A stretch of DNA of 64,000 bases from Magnolia sinica (GCF_029962835.1 NC_080575.1:62909493-62973492); one strand, 5' to 3'; numbered from the stretch's first letter, positions 37,722-51,028 are shown. The notes: generated from the sequence alone by a model not told the origin. Numbers and translations: made by a program.

Positions 37722-38530
37722 ACACATATACGCAAATACACATATATATAACACTAAAAAATGAGTCCCACACAATATATGCATCAAATCCAACCCGTCT
37801 ATCATATGCATGCACCCCCAGTTAACCCTGGACCTAAAATAGAGGCTAACCTAAAACTTAGGTGGGCATCTAGTAAAAATGGTTAGATGTTTTCCCAAAT
37901 GTTTTTAATGGTTAATCTTTTACTGTCACCATTGAAAATGTCCTATCAAACCCTTTTCCAACTAAATTAAGCTCTTGGCTCTATTATTTGCAACTTGTGT
38001 TAATCAAAGCTTCTAGCCTCTGAAGGAGGGGGCATTTGTGACTGAGATAGCTGCACCAATTCATTCAAGCTATTTTATATTTGAAAAAAAAATGTAAAAT
38101 TAGAACAAAACAGAAGATGGAAAGACACAATGGTTTACATTCATTCTCCCATTGGAGACAGGTCCAGGTTGTTGATGGTCGGTTGAAGTAGCGATGAAAA
38201 ATCTTCTAACATTGCATAACATTATGAGGGGGAGAACACTACATTATCGACAACAGGGAGCTCCTAAGGCACATGATATTCATTTTCAAAAAATTTGAGG
38301 ATGGCACCACCGCCTCTCTTTTCAACAAGTACCTCACAAGCTTATTTTCATCAATTAGCATCCGTTCACTATTACTATAGCACCCCGCTTTCGTATAGTT
38401 AATTATACGCACACCTAAACATATATATCCACATCATAAGGAATACATTGAAAAGTTAAACATAATGGATGGGCATAAATAGTATAAGTAATTAAATTTC
38501 GGGGATGAAATTTTATTTAATGGGGTAGAT
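37722..38530. other. Region before the LTR-like unit
   Basis: AT-rich with no gene. Its last 45 bases contain TTTCGGGGATGAAATTTTAT and TTAATGGGGTAGAT, which look like the end of a gypsy coding region and a polypurine tract just before an LTR. Confidence 0.4.
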
Positions 38531-41500
38531 TGTAACACCCCAAACTTTTCAATACTCGAGTATTGAAAGTTCTTGAGTGTTACCATAAAGTTTAACTTAG
38601 TACGCAGATGTGTATAATACCGATTTAGCTATCCTAACCTTACATCTATTCTCAAACTTGAATCTAACTGTTAAGAATGATCTACATCCATAGATCAAGT
38701 CGTCTGACCATTGATTTTAAGACAAGACCATCCATCATGTGGTTTGATATATGTACCTTCTCTTAATTAAATTGGTGAATAATGCTTTATCCATAATGAT
38801 TTAGATGTAACTTCTTCTGTAAGAATAATTTAAAAATATGCGTATAACCATGTAGAACCATTAGATTTTTCAAAACTCTTATATCAGCAATAATTATGAA
38901 AATGCCATTAACATAGACCCTTGAATTCCAAATCACATGATTCTCATGATCCGTTTGATGTGAGATTTCATTTTATGCCTGTGTATCATAAATTAACTAC
39001 AAATATCGAATTTCAGCCATTAGATCATTGTAAAAGTGGCCCAATTGACAAATCAACCCCTTAAACATTGATTTTGGGGTCCATTGGCTGAGGAAAGCTC
39101 ATACGTATTCGTAGCAGGATATTTCCATTCTTATGAACGACTTGGATTTCCCATCATATGGACCAAGTGAGAAATATGAAGACCCCACCTTGGTAGGCTT
39201 TTACTTAAGGCGCGAAGTTATCCTTTTAAGGTTATCAACTCTGTATAAATCCAAATCCTTAGATTTAACCTCTTTCTGCCGTTCATCGCAACTCAAACTT
39301 GGACCACACTTTGACCTCACATGACTACAATATTATACAAAATTTAGACCCCGATCTATGATCCTACACCATTGAACGCTGAAGCCAGTTCCTTCATTTT
39401 GACGTAAAAGGTGGTATTTTAGATTTAGAATTTTCCCGCCATCGATCAACCACTGAATTTTACCCAATTATTTGCCTATCCTGATTACACATTTACTCCA
39501 AAATTTAGCCTTGATCATTAAGTGTGGACCACTAATTGAGATCAAGTCTGTTTTGGACACCCGTTATGAACACTTTCAAGATAAGCCTCCGATCAACTCC
39601 ATACTTGGGCCCATGGGCCAACACGGCATGCCGAAGTCAATGAAGAGTATGGATCTTCTTAAAAGTCATTACAGTGGACCTCACATTATACATACAGACA
39701 ACTGGTGTGTGCACCCAAGCTATCTCATGTACAGAGAAGTGTTAGAGGAAATTTCATTCTCCAAATCTCTAATCCCAGAAGATTCTTTATCGTAAAGATT
39801 AGTGTGACCCACCTAAAGCTCAAATCAACTCCATATTTGAACACATGGGTCTATATGGTCCGACCAAGAGGATGAACAGAATGGATTGATCAAACAAACA
39901 TCATGATTGGACCTTACTTGGCCTGTGTTTGTGCCAAAAACAGAAAACCGATAACGTAAAAATAAAAAATAAAAAAAATAAAAAAGGAAGAAAAAGAAGA
40001 AAGAAATCCTTGATTTCTCTCCCTCCATTCCGGCCATAGATCTGTCAATGAATCCAGAGAGGAAACTCCCTCCTCAATCGCAACTAGGCAAATAAACTCA
40101 ACCGTCTAATAACAACAGACGCCTCCTCATAGATGCCGATTATGTGGCCCACCCGAGACTTGGATCAACGTAATATTTTGGCCCATGGCCTAACGTGACC
40201 TTGCAAGACTGATAAATGGAGAGGATTTTCTAAAAACCCATCACAGTGGACTCGACCTATTGCGTACAACCAAACCAGAAGACTTAAAACGTCCACACAC
40301 ATTAAACAGCACCCGAAACCCTTTGCTAAGAGGTGTTTTTGTACTGGAAACTCCCAGTTCCAAATCCTCTAAGTGATCTAAGTCGTCCAACCTTTAAGAG
40401 GGGGGATTCCAACTCCCTCTAACTGACACTAGGGTCGAGGAAGACGAAATGAACACAATGCCTTTCACTCTTCCCAAAACCCAGCCGAACCATGCAAAAA
40501 CTTCCTCTGCGCAAACCATCAAGAAAGGACCCACAAACCTTCGATTTCATGGGCAACGAAGCATATGTGGACCAATCCGACCCATCTGGGAGAAATAGTT
40601 CAAGAGGAGAAAGGCTGGAATGAAATTTTCCATTAAAGTGGATGTCATCTTCCTCATCGGAAGCCTAACCGTCCACACCTCATTGGCCATCATCTTAAGA
40701 TCCAAAATGACCACTCACTGGGCCATTAGGATCAACACAACACCAAAACTTCCTGATGAAAAAAGATCAATCACGTAGGAAGCTAGAACGAACCAAACAA
40801 CATTTTACTGCACCAAGTGCGAATCCATCATGTGCACTCCTCGTTCCAGCAGCACTAAGACTTTTTAGCCTACAATGACCTACTAAAAACCCCTATAAAA
40901 TTAACTAATAAAAGAGAGAGAGATAGAGAGAGAAAGAGAGAGAAATGTTAAAGAGAGAAGAGAGGATTTAGCACCGAGAGTAACGACAATATCCGCTCGG
41001 TTGGAGTGATCCTGGACAGGTGTCCAGCAATAAAGAGAGAGAAAGAGAGAGGAAGAAGCTAATGCACTGGGTGACGACTCACCCAGTCGAGAGTGGCAAC
41101 TAGTTCAAATCCAAATCTGGGACAGACTTCCCATCACTAAAAGCTATTCAAAATCAAATCAGGTTGAGTCGACTCAACACAAAGTATTGTTGTATCCGAG
41201 CTATTATGCTAAAAATTTAAGAACAAGGTAAATTATTTTAACTTAATTTCGAGTGTGTAATTAAGCTACTATTTAGTGTAAACCTAGACCTACAAACTCT
41301 AACATTGAATCTTAACCGTATGATGGTAAAATCTAATCATAGGAATTATGTTAAATCTGACCTTATGTTGTATACAACAAGTACTGACAACTTTAGAAAG
41401 CAATCCAATTCTAAAGTTGAGGGTTTTTCCATTAAATTTTGTAACTTAATTTATTTAATTACATCTTACTTACATACTTCAAGTTTTGATGCCCTCTATC

Positions 41501-42470
41501 TTCACTATGCAAATCATTGCTACGTAATTTTAGTTACTGCACTTATATCACACAACACAAGTATTATGTTAGAAATCTCACTTCTAGTGATCAATATAAT
41601 ATCATGGACATAATGCGTTCGGGTAGCGGCCCTCTTAGTCGATACGTAATCCCATGGGTTGGTGAGTGGTGCACAATCGATATAAGTAAATCGTCATGCA
41701 TGTTACATCAATTCTCGAGATTGGATGTCACAAATAGTCACTCCAGGAACACATCGTGTCACGTAAATCCCCCAATCGTGTTGTTGTGTTGCCTTCAGAT
41801 GTTCGCATAAATTCACATTAATGTTGGACATGCCGACGAATCTCCATAGTGTGAGAATGCAGGGCGAGCCAGATATCTTTAAACTACTTTCCACATTGTG
41901 ATCATGATGGCTAAGTGTGATGGACTGCACATACTTTGCTAGGCATGCATTTTATATAGAATATTTACGCATACCAATACCACTTGTATTTGTGGAGTAT
42001 GAGATGTATCGAAACCCTTCTGTTATTCTTATGAATCACTTGAATCATTGTAAGGACAGCCACCACTATGAGTAGGGCGTTGGCCCTCTCCAACCGTATA
42101 TATATTACAGGTGAATTACAGGTTGATGATACAGATGATAATCATTTAATGGAAGACTCTTCCAAATAAAGAAGAAGGATGGTACCACGAATCATTTTAT
42201 TTATCTTCCGCTGCAAACTTTGGCAATGTAATAAACTCCCATTAAGAGGGCATTAAAGAATTATTTGTACGCTTTTTACTCTATTGGAATAATAAATATA
42301 GTTCGTTTAATTATCGTGAATGGTTACCTTCGCGAACGTAACTGGATGTGATCTAAATGGAAAATAAATTAATAAGGTGCAATTTTAAAGCATCCAATTT
42401 TTACATTATTAACACCCAAAATTCTCAAGCACGAGTGTATACTTGGGCCTCGAAAATTTGAGGTGTTACA
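38531..42470 (+). mobile_element. LTR-like unit of a Ty3/gypsy-type element
   Basis: 3940 bp starting TGTAACACCCCAAACTTTT and ending AAAATTTGAGGTGTTACA, so the ends are inverted repeats in the TG..CA manner of LTRs. A purine-rich AATGGGGTAGAT precedes it and a TATA box, TATAAAAT, lies at 40894-40901. The short reading frames inside are not protein-like. No matching 5-bp target duplication was seen. The start resembles 51029. Confidence 0.6.
40894..40901 (+). promoter_or_regulatory. TATA box inside the LTR-like unit
   Basis: CCCCTATAAAATTAAC, about 2.36 kb into the unit and just upstream of a GA-rich stretch. This is the expected U3/R layout. Confidence 0.4.
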
Positions 42471-42829
42471 ATTACCCCATCATTTTCCACTGATGAGAGG
42501 ACATCCTTATTGATGAGGTGGTGGGTCTCATCAATCAATGCACAAGATAAAATCCTAAAATCACTTTCGGTAGCAAGGTCACATACAACGCCCAAGAAAA
42601 TTTTCTATGAAACTTGATGAATATCTTATGACTGAGATCTTGATGTCAGACTCTTATGATTGCACGGGGATTTTGGGCAAAAGATGGATTTTATAATAAA
42701 TGGAATGATTAGGTCAATTTAGGGAATTAGATAAGCATGATTATAGTTTTTATAGTTTTTATATATGATGCAGGGCAATACCAAAACTTATGGGGTGAGG
42801 AGCACCATAATTGGTGAATCTCTTTGTTT

Positions 42830-43303
42830 GATTGATGACAGTTCAAAAAAGATCATTGCCCTCTACCTTCCAAAGAGGAAGTATAGTGAAAGTTTGTTTG
42901 ATTGATGTAGAAGAAGATGATTGGAGGGCTCCCCTTATGGGTTACTTGCAAAGTCTCCAAACCAAGGTTGTTAGAAGCATAAGGAGATCGGCCATTAATT
43001 ACGTTATGGTCGATAACGAACTATATCAGAAATGGGCCGATGGGGTTTTGCTCTTCTATTTGTTAAAAAATGAAGGCATGTCAATCATGGAGGGAGTCAA
43101 TGAAGATGTTTGTGGGGCTCACCAGGGAAGAAGGAAGATGAGGCTTATGCTCAGGTGTTATGAATATTTTTTGCCAGAAATGATGGTCGATGGTGTCTGG
43201 TATGTTAAAGGTTATGAGGCTGGCCAAAGGAATGGGCTGGTCCAACATGTGCCTGCGGCCGATTTTCATCCTCTCATAAAGTCGTGGCCATTTTGAGGAT
43301 GGG
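42830..43303 (+). pseudogene. Ty3/gypsy fragment: integrase zinc-finger region
   Basis: A 154-residue frame with DWRAPLMGYL, YVMVDNELYQKWADGVLL, VCGAHQGRRKMR and HPLIKSWPF. This is the segment between RNase H and the integrase core of gypsy polyproteins. The integrase HHCC finger is partly lost: AHQ and YVKGYEAGQ replace the usual C-x2-C. The frame stops where a new repeat unit begins at 43304, so it looks interrupted by insertion. Confidence 0.8.
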
Positions 43304-44295
43304 TGTCACACCCCAAAATTCAGATACAGAGTGTGCACCCTCAGACTCGAGTTTCGGCTCATGACCTGTACATTGAGTGTACTTAATTCCCTCTTCATAT
43401 AGTTGTCTGGAGGCACAATTTAATGAATTATAAGTTCACATCCAAATTTAACATCCATTCATCCATGTTTGTGTTACATTCTTATAATTTTCGTCATCAT
43501 ATATTTAAAACCACATCATCTGAATAGGAATTATCTGAGTCCACTCATTTGAAACTTCATTCAACAATAAATAAATAAATCAAATATCATTCACCATGAT
43601 CAGATTTATAAACAATGATGAATCATATTTATGTACAAATAAATGCAATAAAGAAATCAAACTCGTAAATAATAAACACAAATAATTCGTTAATCTTGCA
43701 TAGCAAGTTCATCTTTTGCCAAATATAGCAACTGGTCCTTGCGATTCATCTGGCAATCAATGCACTTGAATCGAATTTCTTGTTTCATTCGTCTATGTAC
43801 GGTTTAGTATCCACAACGTTAACCGACTAGGTTAGTGAGTGAACCCATCATAGTTCATAAATGTCATAATTAAAATAGAAATGCATGGATGTTATGAGAT
43901 GCATTGATGCATGAATGCATTAAGTGGATTGATCCGTCCACTTGCTTTAGTTGGATTCCATCAACCCGTATCTCCCCTTTTCACGTAGGCTTCCACCATC
44001 TTGGTAAGCTTCCATATATTGTGGGCATCCAGGGATGGTCCTCTAGGTCACCCGGTACTGTGAGTATTTACAGGTCATCCAGGGCGTGCCCCTAGGAGTC
44101 AACGCATGTGCACTATGCATGACATGAATGAATGAGAATGATCAATGCATCATTTTAGCATGTTGTCACATATATCATCATATTATATCGATAGAATTTC
44201 AAGCTTAAACAGATATAATAAAACAACCAATACAAAGAAATACACTTTACATATCAATCAAACAACTACTTTAAGTACAACGGAGACGAAACATA

Positions 44296-44462
44296 TTGGG
44301 ATCACTCACTTGAAATATGGTAATATGGATTTAGTCGGACCAACTAGAACAGAGAATAGAGGCGAAAAGAAATATTTTCTGTTGGTAGTTAATGATTACA
44401 CTAGATATACTTGGGTAGTCTTTCTAAGAAAAAAATTAAATACTCTTGATGAAGTCAGATAA
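44296..44462 (+). pseudogene. Ty1/copia integrase fragment
   Basis: Reads DLVGPTRTENRGEKKYFLLV then VNDYTRYTWVVFLRKK, the first part of the copia integrase core with both early Asp residues. It is cut off after about 50 residues and runs directly into the tandem-repeat block. Confidence 0.8.
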
Positions 44463-44489
44463 CTTATTAAACACATTGGACAGTGTGCT

Positions 44490-45770
44490 CACATCACTCA
44501 CACATGGTGGGCCTCACAAGGCAGCACACTGCCCAAAACTAGGGGAAATAGCATGTATACAACACATACATCGTAGCGGGCCTCACAAAGTAGCCCACGG
44601 TTGGGCGTATAACCTGAAAGTCGGGGTGGGCATCTCAAGGCAATGGGGCCCATGGTCCTAAAATGAATGGACAGCGTGTCTATCACATACATCATGGTGT
44701 AGGGGGCCCCACAAGGCGTTAATGGGCCCCACACATGCTAGACAACATGAATATAAAATACATACTGCATGGTGGGTCGATTGCTAAACGTCCAGCCCAA
44801 CAGCCTGGGGGCCTGCTGGATGTCCAGCGAACGGACGACCTGGATGAATACATACACCTCATGTGGGCCTACATGTTACAGATGGGCCCCATCAGATGGA
44901 CAGCGTGAATAAAATACAGACACTAAGATGGCCAGCTGCTAGACAATCATTCCAGCAGCGTCCTGGCAGTGTTGGGCGTCCAGCCAGGGGGACGGTCTGG
45001 ATAAGACACTTACATAAGGTAGGCCCCACCTATAGACGGTCCACCAGAGGGTGGGCCCTATCCAGGTGGGCCACAAAATGGCTGGATGACGAGGATAAAA
45101 TACAAATATCATGGTGGCCCTGCAGCATGCTGGACGGTCAGCCCTGCCGGGCCACTGGCCTTATTTGGGCATCCCACAAGTGGACGGCCTGGGTAAAAAC
45201 ACATACATGGTGGGTCCCACAAGGGCATAGACCACCCAGGAAGGTGGGCCAGTTGTTGGGCCTCCCAAAAGCATCACAGTGGGCCCCAGAAAGTTTTAAA
45301 TGGTGGATGTCAACCCAGTATCATCCAGGCTTACTGCTGGACAGTAATCTGTTGATCGCTCCTAGCCCATCTAGCCCACATTTTGGGTGAGCAGAGGATA
45401 GACGGTGAGGATATAATGCACATCATGGTGGGTTCCACGTACGTGTGGGCCATTAGCTTAGAATCAAGCTAACATTTGTGTTTTCCTTTCAACCAGGCCC
45501 CAAGAACGACAGCAAGGTGGGCCTTGCTCACTGGATGGACAGTGTGAATAGGATATACATCATGGTGGGGGTCCACGTGAGTGGGCCACCCCACTTCCAA
45601 TCAAACTGATATTTGTGTTTTTCTTCCAGACCGGCTACCCACAACGAACAGCAGGGTGGACTACCGGGTGGTGACAGCAAGGTGGGTCCCAGTTTAGACA
45701 ATAGGGGCATCCCATAAATGGGAAAGCGTGGGTAAAATACATACATCATCAAGGTGGGCCATCAGTAGGG
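44490..45770 (+). repeat. Degenerate tandem repeats, GTGGGCC / ATACATCATGGTGGG type
   Basis: The phrase ATACATCATGGTGGGCCCCA recurs in diverged form with TGGACGG...GGATAAAATACA in between. Spacing is irregular, about 60-120 bases. Open frames here are by-products of the repeat. Confidence 0.8.
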
Positions 45771-46309
45771 AAAAAGAGAGATAGAGAGAGACATTGCCTC
45801 CTCACTCAGGCGAGTAAGGTCACATCCCCTCCCAAACGGCCAGACACAGTGAGAGACACGGCCTCCTGGTATACGGCTCTCATGAGCTCATAAATATCCA
45901 CTCGGTCTCGACGTTGGGGCATCCTCTGGTACCAAGAGGGTTTAGGAATTTTCACCTAGGGCCATCTATTGCAGCCCGATGCTAGTAACAGATTTTCAGA
46001 GTCCCATCTAGCCATCCACGATATGCCTGTGGAGGCTACAGTCCTGATGTTGCTAGGGTGTATAGTAATCACAACACACAATACAAGATGCATGAGTCAT
46101 ACAATCTAGTCATGCATCAATCATGCGCATACCATGCGCTCATGTGAGATAAACCTCCGCCTATCAGGGAGTACCCAATGACATATGTAATGGTTAACTA
46201 CATCTCATAACAAATATGCAAATGATGCGTATAGGCATGTATCATAATGTTATGGTGTCACAAACTCATAATCAGTATCAACAACTGGCATCAACAATCG
46301 GCCTCGACA

Positions 46310-46640
46310 ATGTGGACATTTAACCAACATTGCCCCCAAGGAATGGCCCACATAAAGCCTAACATATAGTGGACCCATGGCCTCACACAAGGACCTAATA
46401 TACAACACCATGGGCCTCACTTAAGAGTTTAATACACATCATGATGGGCCTCTCACATGGGCCTAATATACATCACAATGGACTCCATCACCTGGCCCTC
46501 AAATGCATCACAATGGGCCTTATTACATAGACCTCATATTCATCACATTAGACCTTAAACACGGGCTGTATATACATCACACAAGCCGAATACACATCAC
46601 AATGGGCCTTAATTATGGGTCGTATAGACATCATATAGGT
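46310..46640 (+). repeat. Degenerate repeats, CATCACAATGGGCCT type
   Basis: Units of about 30-45 bases: CATCACAATGGGCCT, then TA-rich and ACATGGGCCTAATATA parts. Confidence 0.75.
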
Positions 46641-47345
46641 CTGGACAATCGGCCTTGCCAATCGAAATCGGCCTCGACAATCGAAATCGGTCTCAATAAT
46701 CGGAATCAACACTCGAAATATGCCTCGATACTCGGCCTCGACAATCGGAACCAGTCTATACAATCGGCCTCAACAATCAGAATCAGCCTCGACAATCAGA
46801 ATCAGCCTATACCATCGACATCGACAAATCAGAATCGGCCTTAATACTCAGCCTCAACAATCGGAATCAATCGATATTCAGAATCGACAAATTCATCACA
46901 TCAATCGAAATCAACAATCGGTCATAACAATCGGAATCAATCAATAATTAGAATCGATAAATCGGTCACGTCAATCGAAATCGACAATCGATCACGATAA
47001 TCGGAATCGATCGATAATTAGAATCGACAAATCGGGCACGTCAATCAGAATCGACAATCGGTTATAACAATCAGAATCGACTGATAATTAGAATTGGCAA
47101 ATTGATCACGATAATCAGAATCGATCGATAGTCAGAATCGGTAAATCGGTCACGTAAATCGAAGTCAGCAATCAGTCACAACAATCAGAATCGGTCGATA
47201 ATCAGAATCAAGAAATCGGTCACGATAATTGGAATCGATCGATAGTCAGAATCGATAAATCGGTCACGTCAATTAGAATAGAGAATCGGTCATGACAATA
47301 GGAATTGGCCTCGATAATCAGAATCGGCCTCAACAATCGGAATCG
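46640..47345 (+). repeat. AATCGGAATCGACAATCGG satellite-like array
   Basis: About 700 bases built from ATCGGAATCGAC / AATCGGTCACGATAATC / GATCGATAATTAGAATCG variants. Two higher-order forms occur: a 'CTCGACAATCGG' form to about 46860, then a longer unit of about 56-60 bases. Confidence 0.88.
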
Positions 47346-47379
47346 GTGAGACTGGGCCTAACAAGGCCTAAGGGAAGGT

Positions 47380-48235
47380 CACAATGTGGACATTGAACCA
47401 TCATTGCCCATCGATGTGGACGTTCAACCAACGTTGCTCCGAAGGAGTGGCCCCCATAGAGCTAAACATAAAGTGGGCCCATGGCCTCACACAAAGGCGT
47501 AATATACATCGCAATGGGCCTCATCCAAGGGCTACATACACATCACTATGGGCCACATCACATAGTCCTAATACACGTCACGGTGGACCTCAAATACAAC
47601 AGGTGGGCCACATTAATGGGACGCACCAATGGACCTCATATACACAACAGGTGGACCCTGCTTATGGGCCTCAAATACATAACATGTGGGCCCTACACAC
47701 AGGTCTCGCATGCATCAAATGGGCCATGTATCTGGGTCTCAAATACATCAATGGGCCACGCGTCATGGGCTTAATACACGTCACAATGGGCAGCACGATA
47801 AGGGCCTAATACACATCATAATGGGACACGATATATGGGCCGTAAAAATAAAACAGGTGGGCCTCAAATATCCAACTGGTGGGCCTCAATTAGCCAATAG
47901 GTGGGCCTCAGATATACATCACATGTGGGCCTTGCACATGTAGCAAGTGGGCCCACTCATCACAGCTAGGCCTACTAGCGATCCAGCCAAAGAACAACCT
48001 GGATAACATACACATCACAGTGGGTCGCATCATTGAGCCGCACCAATGGGCCTCATTTATGGGCTATAAATATATCAAGGTGGGCCTCACCGATGGGCCA
48101 CAAGTATATCAAGGTGGGCCTCTCGAATGGGCCCAAAATACATCAAAGTGGGCCTGACGAATGGGCCACAAAATACATCAAAGTGGGCCTGACAAATGGG
48201 CCACAAAATACAACAAAGTGGGCCTCACAGATAAG
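47380..48235 (+). repeat. Degenerate repeats, GTGGGCCTCAAATACA type
   Basis: Units of about 30-45 bases. The last part, 48060-48235, repeats AATGGGCCACAAAATACATCAAAGTGGGCCTGACG-like units with little change, so it expanded more recently. Confidence 0.8.
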
Positions 48236-48299
48236 AGCTTGGATTACATCTAAAATCATTTCAATAGTTGCAGGTGCAACATGTGTATCACTGTACAGA

Positions 48300-49480
48300 T
48301 CAATCTATGGGGCACATGGCACCCTAATGATGATCACCACTATCCAAACATTGTCCAGGTAAATCAACACCATCCAAACATTGTCTATGTGAATCAACAC
48401 CATCCAAACATTGTCCAGCACCGTCCAGATGTGTGAGCGGTGTGGATGAAATGCATACAACATGGTGGGGTCCCACAGAACTGTCAGGCATAAACAGCTT
48501 GAAATACAAAACATACATCACGGTGTGATCCACGTCCACCGTAGGTATGAAATACATACATCCCTATGGGCCCCACACGTGTAGGTGGTATGTATAAAAC
48601 ACATACATCATGGCAGCTCACAATTGCTGGTGTCAAACAATAGGGGGACCCACCGTCCTATCATTGGACGGTGTGGATTGTAATTCATACATCAAGGTAG
48701 GTGTCCACATACTACAGCTGGACGATGGAGATCCCACACGTGTAGCTTGGTCCCACCGTTCAGCAATGGTTGGATGGCATGGGTTAAAACAGATGGGCAC
48801 CGTTGATAAAACGCATGCATCATATGGGGTCCACACACACATGGGTCCCACGGCTACTAACGTAGCAAGATAAAACACATATCACGGTGGGTCCCACGTA
48901 GTGCCCACCATATAATATCATATATATTATTATATTAATATTATATATATACACACATATATATAAAATATAATATTATATTATATTTAAAAAAGATTCC
49001 AGCTCTGGACTGATGGCGTGGATTAACATCATTAAGGAGGGTCCATGTGAGGTGTGGACGGCGTGGGTTTATACATTATTAAGACGGGTGGCGTGGATAT
49101 AAACCACATGCATCATAGTGGTAGGGTCCACGTAACTTGCTAGCATCCAGGGCAGCAACAGCTACCTGGTACATGGGACCCAGTAGATGAACAGTTTGGA
49201 TATATACACATCAAAGGTGGGTCCACGATTGGACAGTGCAGATAAAATACATGCAACAAGGTGGCCCACGTCCAGCACATCTAGCAAGGACAGACGGCCT
49301 GGATGTAATGTATACATTAGGTGGGTCTCACCGTCCAAATTTTCTAGACGGTGTGGATGCCACACACTCAATTAGGTGGACCATCACACAAGGAAGAGAG
49401 AGAGAGAGAGAGAGAGAAACGGATGGAGGAGGGGCCCCGCCACTTGGGCCCCTCAATACAATACATACATCATGATGGGT
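48300..49480 (+). repeat. Degenerate repeats, second GTGGG/ATACATCA block
   Basis: Same type as 44490-45770. It includes three exact-length 30-bp units with CATCCAAACATTGTC at 48334-48423, and a TATATTA-rich patch near 48920-48990. Confidence 0.78.
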
Positions 49481-50263
49481 CTCACTATATGTGGGCCCTC
49501 AAATCATAAAAATCAAGATGTTGAATGCCCACCATTAGCTTCTTCTTGGACTTCTCCTCATCTTTAGCTCCAATAGAACATGATTCAACGGTTAAGATTG
49601 ATCATAAAGGGTGGGATTGGATGGTAGGAAGGTGGGTCACACTAGCTCTTCTTGTGGTGAGCTTGAACATTAGGTCTCTCCTTGGGTTGCTTGGAATGAG
49701 AGAAAAATGAGAGAGAGAGAGAGAGAGAAGGGTGATGTAAGGGGAGAGGGATGGGTGTGTAAGAAGAGGGATGGGTTGGGTTGAATTTTGGGTGAGAGAG
49801 GGATGGGTGGAGAGAGAGAGAGAGAGAGTTGACTTTAGGTAAGGTGGTGTAAGAGAGGGATGGGTTGGGTTACTTGTACTTGATTGATGGATTGATGTGA
49901 TGTTTGGTAGAGATTCTCTCGAAATTCGCACTCGCGGCATTTTCCTCGAACTAAATGCAGGCTCACATCTCTTTCCTCGGGGATCGCCTCAGCGTGTGAG
50001 ACGCGGCGTCGGAACCATAGCGTCAGCGCGATCACACTGGTATAGGTCTCGGGTCGAGCTAACTCAGATCAACAAGATGCGACTCAGTGTTACGTGCAAA
50101 CACGGATTACAGATCACAGGTCACCGGAATTCGACCGGGAGGACCGCAGAAGCCTACGGAACGGTATGGGCTAAGATACAGGTCTCACATACATCAAATA
50201 ACTCATTTTGGTTTATGAGATATGCATGTTTTAAGGTTCTGATTGTCCTGATCACTTTCACTT

Positions 50264-51028
50264 CTAATCGAGCCTTTTCTGGTCCATCTTAGACTTGAAA
50301 GTGTTCGTGACCTGCTCTACATCAGTTCCGTCCACTTTAAAAGAACTCGTCCTTGAGTTCTCATCTTTCTTCGGTTCATAATACTCAGTCATGTCTATGA
50401 AGTTGAAAGTACGTGAGATTTCCATGTTATCTGGAAGAACAATAATGTTAACGTTGTCATTGATCTTTCGGAGGATCAATATCGGTCTAATCTTCTTATT
50501 CTTCAACTTATTGTAGGTCCTGGTTGAAATATCTCCTTGCATAAATAGACCATAACATTGTCGCCCACCTCGAACACATTTTGTTACTAATGCTTGTTAG
50601 ATTGCTCTTTGTACTTGTCATTTGAAGCATGCAACTTAGCTTGCATATCCGCATGAATACCCATGATTCAGTCTACCATGTTTTCTACTGCAATGCTCAT
50701 GCCCGAAAGCTTGGGCAAAGGGACCAAGTTAAGTATATGGCGAGGCACTCAACTATAAACAATCTTGAATGTAGGCTTTCCTGTCGAGTGGTTCACCATA
50801 TTATTGAATGCAAACTCCTCTTAAGACAAGGCCAAATTCCACTACTTTGGTTTGTCACCTGAAATACATCGAAGGAGGTTTCCCAACGTGCAATTCACAA
50901 CTTCAGTATGCCCATTGGTCTATGGGTGATAGGTACTGTTAAATTGAAGTTGTGTATCGAACCGACTCCACAAAGTCTGAAAGTAGTGGCTAATGATCTT
51001 TGTGTCACAGTCAAAAGTAATGGTCTTG
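50264..51028 (-). pseudogene. Decayed Ty3/gypsy integrase C-terminal region
   Basis: On the minus strand it reads ITFDCDTKIISHYFQTLW (second integrase Asp), TNGHTEVVNCTLGN (catalytic Glu region), then KVDGTDVEQ-type and TYNKLKNKKIRPILILRKIN / VLPDNMEISRTFNFIDMTEY, the C-terminal binding part. At least four stops lie in it. Its upstream part is cut off at 51028 where a TGTAACACCC unit starts. Confidence 0.8.

Larger units (their letters stand above)
43304..50189 (+). mobile_element. Large LTR-like unit made of degenerate tandem repeats
   Basis: Begins TGTCACACCCCAAAATTCAG and ends GATACAGGTCTCACA. The end is shared with 960-1112. If it is a single element or solo LTR it is 6.9 kb. Most of it is short-period degenerate repeats in five blocks (separate entries), with a copia integrase fragment at 44300-44462. 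The flanking 5 bases (ATGGG and TACAT) do not match, so it may be rearranged or composite. Confidence 0.5.

Noticed and set aside
41305-41810. Open frames of about 100 residues in the LTR-like unit
   Set aside because: AT-rich, overlapping in two frames and without motifs; best seen as noncoding LTR sequence.
44863-45390. 175-residue open frame, also those at 46503-46844 and 47384-47809
   Set aside because: Composition follows the degenerate tandem repeats (GTGGGCC, AATCGG words); no protein family features.
43304-50189. Intact LTR retrotransposon with two LTRs
   Set aside because: No internal direct LTR copy, no primer site, and the flanking 5-mers (ATGGG, TACAT) differ; kept only as an LTR-like unit.
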